DNA of 64,000 nt, from NCBI RefSeq assembly GCF_000745215.1, contig NZ_JQNK01000008.1, positions 496,001 through 560,000 of the forward strand, written 5' to 3'. The translations under genes were made by a program, and so were the position numbers. Each line of letters begins with the position of its first letter. The first letter of the stretch is position 1. The notes beneath the pieces are model-generated. The model saw only the letters and a program-made list of their open reading frames with translations. It had not been told where the DNA came from and searched no databases. This DNA is from Methylosinus sp. PW1. Lineage in GTDB: Bacteria; Pseudomonadota; Alphaproteobacteria; Rhizobiales; Beijerinckiaceae. Shown here one piece after another: positions 36,710 to 47,054 of this stretch.

Positions 36710-37528
36710 ATGAGCGGGGACGAGACGAGAAAAGTCTTTCGCTTCGCGCCGTCGCCCAATGGCTATCTCCATCTCGGCCATGCCTATTCGGCGCTGCTCG
36801 ATTTCGATCTCGCGCGGCGCGAGGGCGGCCGCTTCTTATTGCGGATAGAGGACATCGACCAGGGGCGGGCGCGGCCGGAATTCGAGGCCGCTATCTATGA
36901 GGATTTGGCCTGGCTCGGCCTTTCCTGGGAGGAGCCGGTCCGCCGCCAATCCGAGCATTTGGACGATTACGCCGCGGCGCTCGCGAAGCTCGATGCGCTG
37001 GATCTGCTCTACCCTTGCGTTTGCTCGCGCGCCGATATCGCCGGCGCGAGCAGGGAGCGCGATCTCGACGGCGCGCCGCTCTATCCGGGAAGCTGCCGCG
37101 GCAAGAAGCTCGCGCGCGCCGGCGCCAATTTGCGGCTCGATATGGCGAGAGCGGCGGCGCTGGTCGGCGGCGAGGTTTCGTGGCGCGAGCATGGGAAGGA
37201 GATCGTCGCCGCGCCGCAGGAGTGGGGCGATGTCGTGCTGGCGCGCAAGGACATTGGAACGAGCTATCACATCGCTGTCACCATCGACGATGCGCTGCAG
37301 GGCGTGACCGATGTGGTGCGGGGCAGGGACCTCTATGAGGCGACGCGCATCCATCGGCTGCTGCAGGAATTGCTCGGCCTGCCGGCGCCGGCCTACCGCC
37401 ATCACGCGCTGGTGCTGGACGAGGACGGCCGCAAGCTCGCCAAGAGCCGGCTCTCCAAGCCGCTGCGGGAATTGCGGGCCGAGGGCGCGACGCCGGCCGA
37501 CGTGCGGGCCATGCTCGATCTGCCGTGA
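36710..37528 (+). CDS. gluQ: Glutamyl-queuosine tRNA(Asp) synthetase
   Basis: A 272-residue paralogue of the GluRS catalytic domain lacking the anticodon-binding domain. It activates glutamate and attaches it to queuosine in tRNA-Asp. The HIGH-type motif is SPNGYLHLGHAYSAL and the KMSKS-type motif is DGRKLAKSRLSKPLREL. The truncated length separates it from true GltX (about 470). A zinc-ligand region is suggested by YPCVCSRADI and the later YPGSCRG. It follows cmk by 16 bp and is probably cotranscribed. Confidence 0.93.
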   Translation: MSGDETRKVFRFAPSPNGYLHLGHAYSALLDFDLARREGGRFLLRIEDIDQGRARPEFEAAIYEDLAWLGLSWEEPVRRQSEHLDDYAAALAKLDALDLLYPCVCSRADIAGASRERDLDGAPLYPGSCRGKKLARAGANLRLDMARAAALVGGEVSWREHGKEIVAAPQEWGDVVLARKDIGTSYHIAVTIDDALQGVTDVVRGRDLYEATRIHRLLQELLGLPAPAYRHHALVLDEDGRKLAKSRLSKPLRELRAEGATPADVRAMLDLP

Positions 37529-37621
37529 CGGTCGGGGCTGGAGCGGCGCTTGCCGTCCGGGAGAAAATCAGACATGCTTGCTCGAGTTTAAATCTCCCGC
37601 CTTTCCGCGAAGGAACATCCC

Positions 37622-37954
37622 GTGAGGACATTGCTCGCCGTGCTGGCCGCCTTGGCGGCCACGACCTCCGCCGCCCGCGCCAATTACGGCTATTGCTTCA
37701 CCCATGGCCTGCTGGGCGGGACCAAGGTCGTCGTTCACGATCAGGTGCGCGAGGCCGATTTTTGGGACGGCGCCACGGTGAACGCCTATCGCCAGAGTCT
37801 CGAGGCCTCGCATCGCTTCCGCTTTGGGGCGCTGACCTGCCCGGGCTTCGACACGGAGAAGGAGGCGCAGGACAGTCTCGCGAAGCTCCGGCGCGCCTCG
37901 GTCGAGCAGGGCTTCGCCGATTTCCCTTTTCCGCCGCAGCCGGCGGTCGATTGA
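37622..37954 (+). CDS. Small secreted hypothetical protein
   Basis: A 110-residue protein with a signal peptide (LLAVLAALAATTSAARA) and two Cys in the mature part (GYCFTHG and ALTCPGFD) that may form a disulfide. The start is GTG at 37622, preceded by AAGGAACATCCC. No family recognised. It lies 93 bp downstream of gluQ. Confidence 0.6.
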   Translation: MRTLLAVLAALAATTSAARANYGYCFTHGLLGGTKVVVHDQVREADFWDGATVNAYRQSLEASHRFRFGALTCPGFDTEKEAQDSLAKLRRASVEQGFADFPFPPQPAVD

Positions 37955-37957
37955 GGC

Positions 37958-38989
37958 TCAGCCCTCGTCGCGCGGCCCTTTGTCGGAGAGCAGCGCCGCG
38001 ACCCAGCGGCTCGACGGGAATTGATCGCACAGCGTCAGGAAGGCGATGGCGATCGGCACGCCGATGAAGGCGCCCGGCAAGCCCCAGAGAAAGGTCCATA
38101 GAAGGACGGAGAAGACGACGATTGTCGGCGACATGGCCAGCGCCGAGCCGGAGAAGGCCGGCTCCAGCCCGCTGCCGATGACGAGTTGAATAATGCTCAG
38201 CACGCCGAGCACGAGAAGCGCCATCTGGCCGGAATCGAACTGCGCATAGGCGAAGAGCGCCGGCAGCAGCGTCGCCGCCGCCGGGCCTATGTAGGGCAGG
38301 TAATTCAAGGCGAAGGTCAGCACGCCCCAGGCCGCGGCGAGATCGAGGCCGATCGCCAGCGCGAAGAGGAAGACGACCGCGCCGGTGGCGAGGCTCGCCA
38401 CTGTGCGCACCAGCATGTAGCGGCGCAGCTTGGCGGCGATGCGTGCGCCGGCCTGCAGCAGAGAGCGCGCCGTCGCCTCGCTGCGCGAGGCGGCGAGCTT
38501 CTTCTCGAATCCAGACGCCTCGGCGAGGCCCATGATCACATAGATCAGCACCACCAGGGCGAAGCCGACGAATATGTTGACGCGCGTCGCCGCCGCCCGC
38601 AGCAGCGCCAGCACCCAGGCGGCGTTGAAATGCTCGGTCATCAGCGAGGCGACGAAAATATCATGCGCCTCCAGCCATTTTGTCGCATTCTCGAAGGCGG
38701 TCTTCACGCGCTCGATATTGCGGATGAACCAATCGACGATCTCGCCGCCGCTCCACACGATCAGCGAGGACAGAGCGATCATGACCGCGAGCGCGACGAG
38801 AATGCTGAAGGTGAGAGCCACCGGTCGCGGCGTCATCTTCTGCAGCCATTGCTGCAATGGCCAGATGAGCGCGATGATGAAGAGCGCGAAGACGACCGGC
38901 TCCAGCACGGATTGGCCGATCGAGAAGGCCGCCAGCATCACGAATGCGATGACGATGACCGCCGCCGTATCGGCCGCTCGCTCTCCCAT
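37958..38989 (-). CDS. AI-2E/PerM-family membrane permease
   Basis: A 343-residue protein with the typical AI-2E transporter layout: two N-terminal helices (FVMLAAFSIGQSVLEPVVF and PVALTFSILVALAVMIAL), a soluble stretch (FENATKWLEAHDIF), then a cluster of hydrophobic helices including YLPYIGPAAATLLPALFA and TFLWGLPGAFIGVPIAIAFL. The family includes Na+/H+-coupled exporters and has been linked to AI-2 export; the substrate here cannot be stated. It converges with the small secreted protein gene. Confidence 0.88.
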   Translation of the reverse strand: MGERAADTAAVIVIAFVMLAAFSIGQSVLEPVVFALFIIALIWPLQQWLQKMTPRPVALTFSILVALAVMIALSSLIVWSGGEIVDWFIRNIERVKTAFENATKWLEAHDIFVASLMTEHFNAAWVLALLRAAATRVNIFVGFALVVLIYVIMGLAEASGFEKKLAASRSEATARSLLQAGARIAAKLRRYMLVRTVASLATGAVVFLFALAIGLDLAAAWGVLTFALNYLPYIGPAAATLLPALFAYAQFDSGQMALLVLGVLSIIQLVIGSGLEPAFSGSALAMSPTIVVFSVLLWTFLWGLPGAFIGVPIAIAFLTLCDQFPSSRWVAALLSDKGPRDEG

Positions 38990-39140
38990 GCTCGCTCCGC
39001 TTTTTCGTCAATTTTCTCGAGCGACGCGCTCGCGAGAAAAAGGTAGAGCGCCGCCGTCCCGGGAAAACGTCTCGCAATTGTCGAAAGCGCGCCGAGCGCT
39101 AATTCCCTGCGAGCGTTTTCGGACGAATTGGAGAGACGAG

Positions 39141-39386
39141 ATGACGACCACAGTGGAAAACAAGGACGAAAATTTCTCCCGCCGCGCTTTCGCCGCCGGT
39201 CTTCTGGCGGCGCTGGTCGCCGCGCCGCTCGCCGCCGTCGTCGCTCCGTCCGAGGCGGAAGCGCAGGAGCGGCAATTCGTGCGCCCGTCCCATACGCCGC
39301 GCGTGCAGCGCCCGCGCAGCCATGTGCGTGGTCCGACGACCCATCGCAGCCTGTTCCGCCGGCGCGTCCGCATTCCCGTGCGTTGA
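39141..39386 (+). CDS. Small Tat-type secreted basic protein
   Basis: An 81-residue protein beginning MTTTVENKDENFSRRAFAAG. The SRRAF twin-arginine motif is followed by a hydrophobic stretch (LLAALVAAPLAAVVA) and an AEA-QE cleavage region. The mature part is short and rich in Arg, Pro and His, with no Cys. The ATG at 39141 follows a strong RBS (GGAGAGACGAG). Similar small basic exported proteins occur in methylotroph relatives; no function assigned. Confidence 0.65.
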   Translation: MTTTVENKDENFSRRAFAAGLLAALVAAPLAAVVAPSEAEAQERQFVRPSHTPRVQRPRSHVRGPTTHRSLFRRRVRIPVR

Positions 39387-39430
39387 CGCGCAGGAACCCA
39401 TTCGCGTGCCTCCAAGGGCAGGGGATAAAG

Positions 39431-39985
39431 ATGAACGACTATAGCGTCGCGCCGGAATTCGGAGAGCAGGCCGTCGCGGCGCGGGCGGGCGCCTGGCTGA
39501 AGCGCAAGGCGCCCTATCTCATCGTGCTCGGCCTCGCCATTTTCGGCGTCGCCTACACCAGCCTCGCCCAGCAGCCGCTCTATGGCTATTGGGAGTTTCT
39601 CGGCGTCGCCATCGGCGTCGCCTGCGTCGCCATAGGCTGGCGCCAGGCGTCGGACCGCCAGGCGCGCTTCATTCTCGCGCGCACGCAGGCGCTCCACTGG
39701 GCGGCGTTTCTCGTCGCCATGAACATCGTGCTCTGGCCGAGCGTGAACAGCTTCCTCAATGCGCCGGCGACCGGGCTCGCTCTGCTGCTGCTGCTGGCGC
39801 TCGGCACATTCGTCGCCGGAATTCAGGTTTCCTTCGACATAGCCGTTCTCGGCCTCGCCATGGCGGTCGCCGTGCCGGCCATCGCCTGGTTCAAGCAATC
39901 GGCTCTGTTCCTGATCTTGGCGGTCATCGTGCTCGGCGCGCTGGCCGCGGCCTTTTGGCGACGCGGCGGCGAGGCCTCGGCGTGA
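39431..39985 (+). CDS. Hypothetical multi-pass membrane protein
   Basis: A 184-residue protein with about five hydrophobic helices (YLIVLGLAIFGVAYTSLA, FLGVAIGVACVAIGW, LALLLLLALGTFVAGIQV, IAVLGLAMAVAVPAIAW and LILAVIVLGALAAAFW). There is no recognisable domain. It follows the small Tat protein gene by 44 bp on the same strand and may be cotranscribed. An AAAG-type RBS precedes the ATG. Confidence 0.6.
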   Translation: MNDYSVAPEFGEQAVAARAGAWLKRKAPYLIVLGLAIFGVAYTSLAQQPLYGYWEFLGVAIGVACVAIGWRQASDRQARFILARTQALHWAAFLVAMNIVLWPSVNSFLNAPATGLALLLLLALGTFVAGIQVSFDIAVLGLAMAVAVPAIAWFKQSALFLILAVIVLGALAAAFWRRGGEASA

Positions 39986-40119
39986 GACCTCGGGCCTCAG
40001 CGCCAAGGGCCGATAAGTTGAAGCTTCCCTCATCCTGACGGGTGGACGGCCCCCGACGGCATCATGGCGCCAAGCTGGCCGGTGGTGATACGAGCCAGAG
40101 GCTGGGAGGGCCGCCCGAC

Positions 40120-40722
40120 ATGAAGTGTATCACGATCGGATTGGATATCGCGAAGAACGTATTCCAGCTTCACGGGATCGACGCTTCGGGGACGCGTGTG
40201 CTTTCCGCGCGGCTGCGGCGGGACAAGGTGGAAAATACTTCGCCGCGCTGCCGCCCTGCGTGGCCGCCATGGAGGCTTGCGGCTCGGCGCATCATTGGGC
40301 GCGGGTCATCGCGCGCTCGGCCATGAAACGCGCCTCTTTCCCGCCGCTTATGTGAAGCCTTTCGTGAAGCGCAACAAGACCGACGCGCGCGACGCCGAGG
40401 CGATCTGCGAAGCGGCGCTGCGGCCGAGCATGCGCTTCGTCGTGGTCGAGAGCGTCGAGCAGCAGAGCGCGCGGGCGTTGCAGCGGGCGCGCGATCTTCT
40501 GGTTCGCCAGCGCACGCAGCTCTGCAATTGCCTGCGCGGGCTTCTGGCGGAGACGGGCGTCGCGGCGGCGCAGGGCACGGCGGGACTCGCCGCATTGGTC
40601 TTGCTCGTCGAGGACGGGCGACGCGCGTGGCCGTCGTCGCACAGGCCGCCAAGACGACGTGCATCATTTGGACCCTGCTGACGAGCGGAGAGAGCTTTCG
40701 GGCGCGGCCGGCGACGGCCTGA
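40120..40722 (+). pseudogene. IS110-family transposase remnant
   Basis: The N-terminal DEDD RuvC-like start is clear (MKCITIGLDIAKNVFQLHGI). The frame then shifts (AAMEACGSAHHWAR in another frame) and again (KPFVKRNKTDARDAEAICEA and LLVRQRTQLCNCLRGLLAET in a third). The C-terminal tail (KTTCIIWTLLTSGESFRARP) appears only about 160 bp later, so the central and Transposase_20 regions are deleted. Several frame breaks plus an internal deletion mean it is inactive. Confidence 0.8.
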
Positions 40723-41243
40723 GCGCCCGTAAGGAGGCGTAAGGAGCGAGAAAGGCGAGACGGCGAGACGACAAAATGGTCGGGAACCTCGGACGGAACA
40801 TTCCAATTCCTCGGCGCGCGGCACAGCGCGTCATCCTGATTGGAATCCGTTCGGCGATGGGCCAGCGGTCATGCGCCGCGCGAACAGGCCGGATACATGA
40901 CCGTTCCCAGCCGAGCCGAAACGCTGATCTTTCTCCTTGCGCAACGGGGGCCGTCCATACATGAGGAGCCCGCATCGATCTCGGGTTTACCCGAGATCGG
41001 CATGATAATGCCCAAGTCGGGCTTGCCCGACTTGGGTGCGGGCGTCTCGAAGGACGAGGAAACCGTCAGCGCCGTCTGCAGGAGTTCCCCTCGCGCTTCG
41101 AGACGCGCCCTTCGGGCGCTCCTCAGCATGAGGGGGAGGGGGCGGCTCTAGGCGATCGCCGCGCATTCGGAAAACCGGCGCTCTTTCCGGGCCGGCGCGA
41201 AAAAGAGTATTCTCTTCGCCTCTCATAGCAGCGGAGCCGTCGC
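40723..41243. repeat. Intergenic region with two palindromes and a REP-like repeat
   Basis: About 520 bp without a gene. It contains CGATCTCGGG-TTTA-CCCGAGATCG (40976-40999) and CCCAAGTCGGGC-TT-GCCCGACTTGGG (41011-41036), two perfect hairpins only 11 bases apart. A REP-like sequence follows (GCGCCCTTCGGGCGC core at about 41105-41121, flanked by CTTCGAGACGC and CTCAGCATGAGG), of a type repeated between genes in related bacteria. Confidence 0.55.
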
Positions 41244-42497
41244 TTGGTTTCTTCCGATCCGCAGAGCCTCTCGGGCAAGCGCATTCTGCTCGTCGTCGGC
41301 GGCGGCGTCGCCGCCTATAAGGCGCTGGAGCTGGTTCGCCGGCTGCGCGAGCGCGGCGCCTTGGTGCGCGTCGTGCTCACCGCGGCGGCGGCGCGTTTCG
41401 TCACGCCGCTGTCCTTCGCCAGCCTCTCCGGCGAGCGCGTTTATGAGGACCTCTTCTCGCTCATGGACGAGCAGGAGATGGGCCATATCCGGCTCTCGCG
41501 GGAGGCCGATCTCGTCGTGGTCGCGCCGGCGACGGCGCATCTTCTGGCGCGCATGGCGCAGGGGCTCGCCGATGATCTGGCGACGACGCTGCTGCTCGCC
41601 ACCGACAAAAGGGCGCTGCTGGCGCCGGCGATGAATCTGCGCATGTGGCTGCATCCGGCGACGCAGCGCAATGTCGCGACCTTGCGCGGCGACGGCGCGC
41701 TTTTCGTCGGGCCGGAGGAGGGCGAGATGGCCTGCGGCGAATATGGCCCCGGCCGCATGGCGGAGCCGCTCGCCATCGTCGCGGCGATAGAGGCCGCGCT
41801 GCGCGAGGATACGGTCTTGCCGCTTCCCGTCGTCGCGGGGCGGGGGCCGCTCGCCGGGCGCCATGTGCTCGTCACCTCCGGGCCGACGCGCGAGCCGATC
41901 GATCCGGCGCGCTTTCTCTCCAACCGCTCCTCCGGCAAGCAGGGCCACGCCATCGCCGCGGCCGCGGCGCAGGCCGGCGCGCGCGTCACTCTGGTCAGCG
42001 GCCCGGTCGAGATCGCCGATCCGACAGGCGTCGCCGCGCGCCATGTGGAGACCGCGCAGCAAATGCTCGAGGCGGTGGAGGCGGCGCTGCCGGCCGATGT
42101 GTTCATCGGCGCCGCGGCCGTCGCCGATTGGCGCGTCGAGCCTTCCGCCGACAAGATCAAGAAAGGCGCCTCGCGCGCGCCGCCGACGCTGGTTCTGCGC
42201 GAGAATCCGGATATTCTCGCCAGCGTCGCGCAGAGGCGCGAGGGGCGGCCGACGCTGGTCGTCGGCTTCGCGGCGGAAACGCGCGACGTGCTCGCCCATG
42301 CGCAGGAGAAGCTCGCGCGCAAGGGTTGCGATCTCATCGTCGCCAATGATGTCGGCGCCGGCGTGTTCGGCGCGGACAGCAATGAGGTTCATCTCGTCTC
42401 GCGCGCCGGCGTCGCCTCCTGGCCGCGCTTGGACAAGACCGAGGTCGCGGCGCGACTCATCGCGCATATCGCCGAAACGCTGGGAGAGACGCCGTGA
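41244..42497 (+). CDS. coaBC: Bifunctional phosphopantothenoylcysteine decarboxylase/phosphopantothenate-cysteine ligase
   Basis: A 417-residue enzyme for two coenzyme A steps. The N-terminal flavodoxin-like CoaC domain has [39 protein letters not shown] (active His) and [11 protein letters not shown] (the Asn-containing substrate clamp). The CoaB domain starts near [19 protein letters not shown], with [15 protein letters not shown] and [17 protein letters not shown]. The start is a TTG (MVSSDPQ); no closer ATG exists. It overlaps dut by 4 bp. Confidence 0.95.
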   Translation: MVSSDPQSLSGKRILLVVGGGVAAYKALELVRRLRERGALVRVVLTAAAARFVTPLSFASLSGERVYEDLFSLMDEQEMGHIRLSREADLVVVAPATAHLLARMAQGLADDLATTLLLATDKRALLAPAMNLRMWLHPATQRNVATLRGDGALFVGPEEGEMACGEYGPGRMAEPLAIVAAIEAALREDTVLPLPVVAGRGPLAGRHVLVTSGPTREPIDPARFLSNRSSGKQGHAIAAAAAQAGARVTLVSGPVEIADPTGVAARHVETAQQMLEAVEAALPADVFIGAAAVADWRVEPSADKIKKGASRAPPTLVLRENPDILASVAQRREGRPTLVVGFAAETRDVLAHAQEKLARKGCDLIVANDVGAGVFGADSNEVHLVSRAGVASWPRLDKTEVAARLIAHIAETLGETP

Positions 42498-42979
42498 CCA
42501 AGATCGCCATCCGCCGCCTTCCGCACGGCGAAGGCCTGCCGCTTCCCGCCTACGCCAGCGCCGGCGCGGCGGGGCTCGACCTTCGCGCGGCGATCGCGTC
42601 CGGCGGCAAGCTGGTGCTGGAGCCCGGCGCGCGCGATCTGGTGCCGACGGGCCTCTCGCTGGCGCTGCCGCCGGGCTATGAGGCGCAGGTGCGGCCGCGC
42701 TCCGGCCTGGCGCTGGAATTCGGCGTCAGCGTGCTCAATGCGCCCGGCACCATCGATAGCGACTATCGCGGCGAGGTGAAGGTTCTGCTGGTCAACTTCG
42801 GGACGCATCCATTCGAGATCTCGCGCGGAATGCGCATCGCGCAGCTCGTGGTGGCGCGCTACGAGCATGTCGAGCTCGTCGAGACGGCGGAACCGCTGGA
42901 GGAGACCGCGCGCGGCGATGGCGGCTTCGGCTCGACCGGGACGAGCGAGGTCGCGCCGGGCGAGGGCGGAGCCGAATGA
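42494..42979 (+). CDS. dut: dUTP diphosphatase
   Basis: A 161-residue homotrimeric dUTPase that hydrolyses dUTP to dUMP and pyrophosphate. The five motifs are visible: [56 protein letters not shown] and the C-terminal [12 protein letters not shown]-loop-like arm. It starts at GTG 42494, overlapping coaBC, and ends overlapping the Rrf2 gene, so three genes are translationally coupled. Confidence 0.97.
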   Translation: MTKIAIRRLPHGEGLPLPAYASAGAAGLDLRAAIASGGKLVLEPGARDLVPTGLSLALPPGYEAQVRPRSGLALEFGVSVLNAPGTIDSDYRGEVKVLLVNFGTHPFEISRGMRIAQLVVARYEHVELVETAEPLEETARGDGGFGSTGTSEVAPGEGGAE

Positions 42980-43422
42980 GTCTGCTGCCGCGTCCCGCGC
43001 GTCTCGCCGTGCTGGCGGCGCTCGACATCGCCTTGCATGCGCGGGCGCGGCCGGTGTCGTCGCGGGCGCTGGCGGCGCGTCACGATCTGCCGCCGCGGCA
43101 TCTCGAGAGCATGCTGCAGGCCATGGTGCGCGCCGGAATCTTGAAGAGCGTGCGCGGCCCCGCCGGCGGCTATGAGCTGGCGCGCGAGCGTCGCCGTCTC
43201 AATGTGGGCGAGATCGTGCGCGTCGCTCTGCGCGCGGAGGAGGGCGCGCAGGATGGCGAGGAGCCGCGTCTGCTGGCGCTCGCGGTCGATCCGCTCTTCG
43301 CGGAGGCGGAGCGCCAGGCGCTCGCCAGGCTCGACACGATCACGCTGGACGAGCTGCATGGGCGCGCCGTCGCCGCCGGCCTCGGCGAGATCGAGGCGAA
43401 TGAGGGCGACTTCGAAATTTGA
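42976..43422 (+). CDS. Rrf2-family transcriptional regulator
   Basis: A 148-residue winged-helix regulator. The N-terminal Rrf2 signature is present ([40 protein letters not shown] and [20 protein letters not shown]). No Cys residues are present in the region where IscR-type members bind an iron-sulfur cluster, so it senses something else or acts without a cluster. It overlaps dut by 4 bp. The target is unknown; its own operon is possible. Confidence 0.88.
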   Translation: MSLLPRPARLAVLAALDIALHARARPVSSRALAARHDLPPRHLESMLQAMVRAGILKSVRGPAGGYELARERRRLNVGEIVRVALRAEEGAQDGEEPRLLALAVDPLFAEAERQALARLDTITLDELHGRAVAAGLGEIEANEGDFEI

Positions 43423-43429
43423 TGGGCGC

Positions 43430-44233
43430 ATGATAGCGACGAAAAAGCAGGAGGCGGCCTTGGATTACGAGACGATCGAGATCGAGACGCATGATCGTGT
43501 CGCGCTGCTGCGGCTCAACCGGCCGCGCGCGCTGAATGCGCTGAATGCGCGGCTGATCGGCGAGGTCGCCGACGCTCTGGCGCATTTCGAGGCGGACCCT
43601 CAAATCGGCTGCGTGGTGCTGACCGGCTCGGCGGAGGCATTCGCCGCCGGCGCCGACATAAAGGAGCTGCGCGACAAGACCGTCGCCGAAGCCTATCTCG
43701 ACGATTTCCTGGCGCGTTGGGACGGCGTGGCGCGCGCGCGCAAGCCCGTCATCGCCGCTGTCGCCGGCTATGCTCTGGGCGGCGGCTGCGAGCTCGCCAT
43801 GATGTGCGACTTCATTTTGGCCGCCGACACGGCCAAATTCGGCCAGCCCGAGATCAAGCTCGGCGTCATTCCCGGCTCCGGCGGCACCCAGCGGCTGGTG
43901 CGCTCCATCGGCAAATCCAAGGCGATGGAGCTGGTCCTCACCGGCCGGCTGATGGGCGCGGAGGAGGCGGAGCGCTGCGGCCTCGTCGCCCGAATCGTGC
44001 CAGCGGACAAGCTTGTGGATGAGGCGCTGAAGAGCGCGCGGACGATCGCCGCACTGTCGCTGCCGGCCGTGCTGATGGCCAAGGAGGCGGTCGAGCGCGC
44101 CTATGAGACGCCACTCTCGGAGGGCGTGCGTTTCGAGCGGAGATTGTTCTATTCTCTGTTCGCGACGCATGATCAGAAGGAGGGCATGACCGCTTTCATC
44201 GAGAAGCGCCCGCCGCGTTTCGAGCATCGCTGA
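43430..44233 (+). CDS. Enoyl-CoA hydratase/isomerase family protein
   Basis: A 267-residue crotonase-fold enzyme. The oxyanion-hole and catalytic segments are [14 protein letters not shown] and [39 protein letters not shown] (read in two parts: the first ends in [11 protein letters not shown]). Glu in QPEIKLGV and Glu in the GxGGTQR neighbourhood are conserved as in FadB/PaaF-type hydratases. The ATG at 43430 lies 8 bp after the Rrf2 stop. Substrate probably short-chain enoyl-CoA. Confidence 0.9.
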   Translation: MIATKKQEAALDYETIEIETHDRVALLRLNRPRALNALNARLIGEVADALAHFEADPQIGCVVLTGSAEAFAAGADIKELRDKTVAEAYLDDFLARWDGVARARKPVIAAVAGYALGGGCELAMMCDFILAADTAKFGQPEIKLGVIPGSGGTQRLVRSIGKSKAMELVLTGRLMGAEEAERCGLVARIVPADKLVDEALKSARTIAALSLPAVLMAKEAVERAYETPLSEGVRFERRLFYSLFATHDQKEGMTAFIEKRPPRFEHR

Positions 44234-44373
44234 GCGGGCCGCTCCGGCCCGGCCATTGACGAAACGACGCCGGCCCGAGTATAAGGCCGGCGAACTGGCC
44301 GCGATTTCGCGGCCGCTTTGCTTTTTTGGGCGGCGACCCCGCCCGCCTCGCCTCGACCGTCGAAGGAACAAAG

Positions 44374-44640
44374 ATGGCCAACACCAGCTCGGCCAAAAAG
44401 GCCGTCCGCAAGATCGCCCGGCGCACGGCCGTCAACCGCGCGCGTCGCAGCCTGCTGCGCACGCAGGTCCGCAAGGTCGAGGAGGCGATCGCCAGCGGCG
44501 ACGCCGCGACGGCCGCCGCGGTGCTCAAGAGCGTCGCGCCGGTCGTGATGCGCGCCGCCCAGCACGGCGTCATTCACAAGAACACCGCATCGCGCAAGGT
44601 CTCGCGTCTCACGGCGCGCGTGAAGGCTCTTTCGGCCTGA
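44374..44640 (+). CDS. rpsT: 30S ribosomal protein S20
   Basis: An 88-residue basic protein that binds 16S r[23 protein letters not shown] at the start and [19 protein letters not shown] at the end match S20. The ATG follows GAAGGAACAAAG. A terminator follows directly. Adjacency to dnaA is a common alphaproteobacterial arrangement. Confidence 0.97.
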   Translation: MANTSSAKKAVRKIARRTAVNRARRSLLRTQVRKVEEAIASGDAATAAAVLKSVAPVVMRAAQHGVIHKNTASRKVSRLTARVKALSA

Positions 44641-44670
44641 TCTTTTCTTGCGCAAACGGCGTGTTTCGAA

Positions 44671-44694
44671 AGCCCGGCTCCGCCGGGCTTTTTT
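44671..44694 (+). terminator. Rho-independent terminator of rpsT
   Basis: Stem AGCCCGGC/GCCGGGCT with a short TCC-type loop, followed by six T residues, 31 bp after the rpsT stop. Confidence 0.9.
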
Positions 44695-45544
44695 GCGTTC
44701 TGCGTAATATTTCGACGCGCGGGCAAACCGACTCCGCTAGTCTTCGTAGTGTAAGATTTTTTTTCACACGCTTTTCTTGTGCGCAGCGTATATGGTTTAA
44801 AAACAGTAAATTGCGTTAAAGGCCCGCTGCGTCGCCAACGCTCGCTGGGCTTGACAGGCCCCGTTCGTTAACGCGCGCGCTACGACAATGCGAAGATCGC
44901 CGCATCGCGCCTTCCATCGTCGTAAATTTTTCTGAGCGGCGAATCATGACTTTATCCTGGCAAAGTGCGTCACTGCGGCGGCGATGCGGCGACGTTCGGC
45001 GCATTCTGCGGCTCGACCATCGTTGCGTGCGCAAAAGCGGGCGTGTAGGTTCGAAAAGTGGCGTGGCGCTGAGGAGCGGCCGTCGCTTGGATGGGTGAGT
45101 AGACGCATGTAATCCTCCGGGTGACACCTTCTCTGCGATGGACTGCCCGACGCGTTTCACGAATGCGTCGACCACACCACGAATGCATCGGCCGATAGCC
45201 GCTAGGTGCGTTTTTGTCTGCGTATCTTCAGATCGATTATCAAGACCGCGACGGGCTTTCGCTCATCGCGGATGTAGGGGTGATGTGATGGCTTTTGGGC
45301 GGCGAGCCGACACGAGACCGAGCGACGACGCAGCGCAGCGCTGCGAGCCGCGAGGTCGCAGTCGAAAGGACGGACGAAGTCCCTTCGACCGCGGCGAAAA
45401 CTCCGTGGGTCCCCCGAACCTGCCGTAAGCGTCCTTTAGAGCGTCGATCGCGCCTATCGATCGAAACCGACCATTTATCCGCTTCACTATGACGACGCTG
45501 TCGCGGCGCCGCGCCTCGACTCGTCTTCAGCGCGAAAGAAAGCC
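44695..45544. promoter_or_regulatory. Large rpsT-dnaA intergenic region (dnaA leader)
   Basis: About 850 bp without a credible gene. The first part (44740-44820) is AT-rich, with long T and A runs. DnaA-box-like half matches occur (TTTATCCTGG at about 44951 and TTTATCCGC at about 45474), but none equals the TTATNCACA consensus, so an origin cannot be claimed. It presumably carries the dnaA promoter and control sites. Confidence 0.4.
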
Positions 45545-47032
45545 ATGTCCGATAATAGCGATGACCAGTCGAATTCCAGCGAGCTGTCGGCGGAAGCCCG
45601 GCAGAAATGGGAGCGCGTGCGCGGGCGGCTGCGCGCCGAGCTCGGCGAGGCCGTCTACAGCTCCTGGTTCGCGCGGCTGGAGCTCGAGGGCTTGAAGGAC
45701 GGCGCAGCGCTGCTGACGGTGCCGACGAAATTTTTGAAGAGCTGGATTCAGTCTCACTATGCGGATCGCATCCGCACGCGGCTGTGCGCCGAATTCACCT
45801 CGCTCGAGCAGATCGTCATCGACGTGCGCTCTCCGACGCGCCGTCCGCGCGCTCGTGATGCAGACGCCGTTTCCGGCGCCGTGGTCGAGAAGGCGCCGCC
45901 GGCGCCCGCCGCCATTGTCGTCGAGCGCGCGGAAGCGCCGCCCGCCAAGGCGCCTATGCGCCCCGCGGCGCGCGGCGATGGCGAGTCTTTCGGCGGCTCG
46001 CCACTCGATCGTCGTTTGTCTTTCTCGACCTTTCTGGTCGGCCCTTCCAACCAGCTCGCCTATGCGGCCGCCTGTCGCGTCGCCGACGCCCGTCCCGGCG
46101 AGCATCCGCTGTTCAATCCGCTCTACACGCATGCGGCCGTCGGACTCGGCAAGACGCATCTTCTGCAGGCGGTGGCGCGCTCGGCCAATGACAATAAGCG
46201 CCGCGTGCTCTATCTCACCGCCGAGAAATTCATGAGCGGCTTCGTCTCGGCGCTGACGCAGCAGAATTCGATCGCCTTCAAGGAGCGGCTGCGCAACATC
46301 GACGTGCTCATCATCGACGATGTGCAATTTCTGCAGGGCAAGTCCATTCAGCAGGAGTTCTGCCACACGCTGAACTCGCTCATCGACGCCGGCAAGCAGG
46401 TCGTCGTCGCCGCCGATCGCCCGCCCTCCGACCTCGAGACTCTCGACGAGCGCGTGCTGTCGCGCTTCAAGGGCGGGCTCTGCGTCGACATCGGCCCGCT
46501 CGACGAAGAATTGCGCATGAAGATTCTGGAGGCGCGCATCGCCGCTGCGCAGGAGGCGCAGCCCAATTTCCATGTGCCGCCGGCGGTCATGTCCTATATC
46601 GCCAAGACCATTGTCACCAATGGCCGCGATCTCGAAGGCGCCGTCAATCGCCTGCTCGCCCATTCGACGCTGAACGGCGCGCCGCTCTGCGTCGAGACGG
46701 CTGAGAACGCCATTCGCGATCTCGTGCGCAGCGCCGAGCCCAAGCGCGTCAAGATCGACGACATTCAAAAGCTCGTCGCCAGCCACTACAATATTTCGCG
46801 CGCCGATATTCTCTCCTCGCGCCGCACCGCCAATGTCGTGCGTCCGCGGCAGATCGCCATGTATCTGTCCAAGGTGCTGACGCTGCGCTCGCTGCCGGAG
46901 ATCGGCCGGCGCTTCGGCGGACGCGACCATACGACCGTGCTGCACGCCGTGCGCAAGGTCGAGGAGCTCGCCTCCAAGGACAAGAGCCTGTCCGAGGTCA
47001 TCGAGCTGCTGAAGCGAATGCTCGCCGAGTGA
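45545..47032 (+). CDS. dnaA: Chromosomal replication initiator DnaA
   Basis: A 495-residue AAA+ initiator. Domain I has [20 protein letters not shown]. An Ala/Pro-rich linker spans about residues 95-145. Walker A is [16 protein letters not shown] and Walker B is [16 protein letters not shown]. The DNA-binding domain IV shows [20 protein letters not shown]. The length and domains match the alphaproteobacterial protein. It converges with the GT41 gene (22 bp between stops). Confidence 0.98.
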   Translation: MSDNSDDQSNSSELSAEARQKWERVRGRLRAELGEAVYSSWFARLELEGLKDGAALLTVPTKFLKSWIQSHYADRIRTRLCAEFTSLEQIVIDVRSPTRRPRARDADAVSGAVVEKAPPAPAAIVVERAEAPPAKAPMRPAARGDGESFGGSPLDRRLSFSTFLVGPSNQLAYAAACRVADARPGEHPLFNPLYTHAAVGLGKTHLLQAVARSANDNKRRVLYLTAEKFMSGFVSALTQQNSIAFKERLRNIDVLIIDDVQFLQGKSIQQEFCHTLNSLIDAGKQVVVAADRPPSDLETLDERVLSRFKGGLCVDIGPLDEELRMKILEARIAAAQEAQPNFHVPPAVMSYIAKTIVTNGRDLEGAVNRLLAHSTLNGAPLCVETAENAIRDLVRSAEPKRVKIDDIQKLVASHYNISRADILSSRRTANVVRPRQIAMYLSKVLTLRSLPEIGRRFGGRDHTTVLHAVRKVEELASKDKSLSEVIELLKRMLAE

Positions 47033-47054
47033 GCGGGGGAACACGGCCGCGCGC

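Noticed and set aside
44695..45544. Chromosomal origin next to dnaA
   Set aside because: No TTATNCACA boxes were found, only partial matches, and many alphaproteobacteria have their origin away from dnaA.
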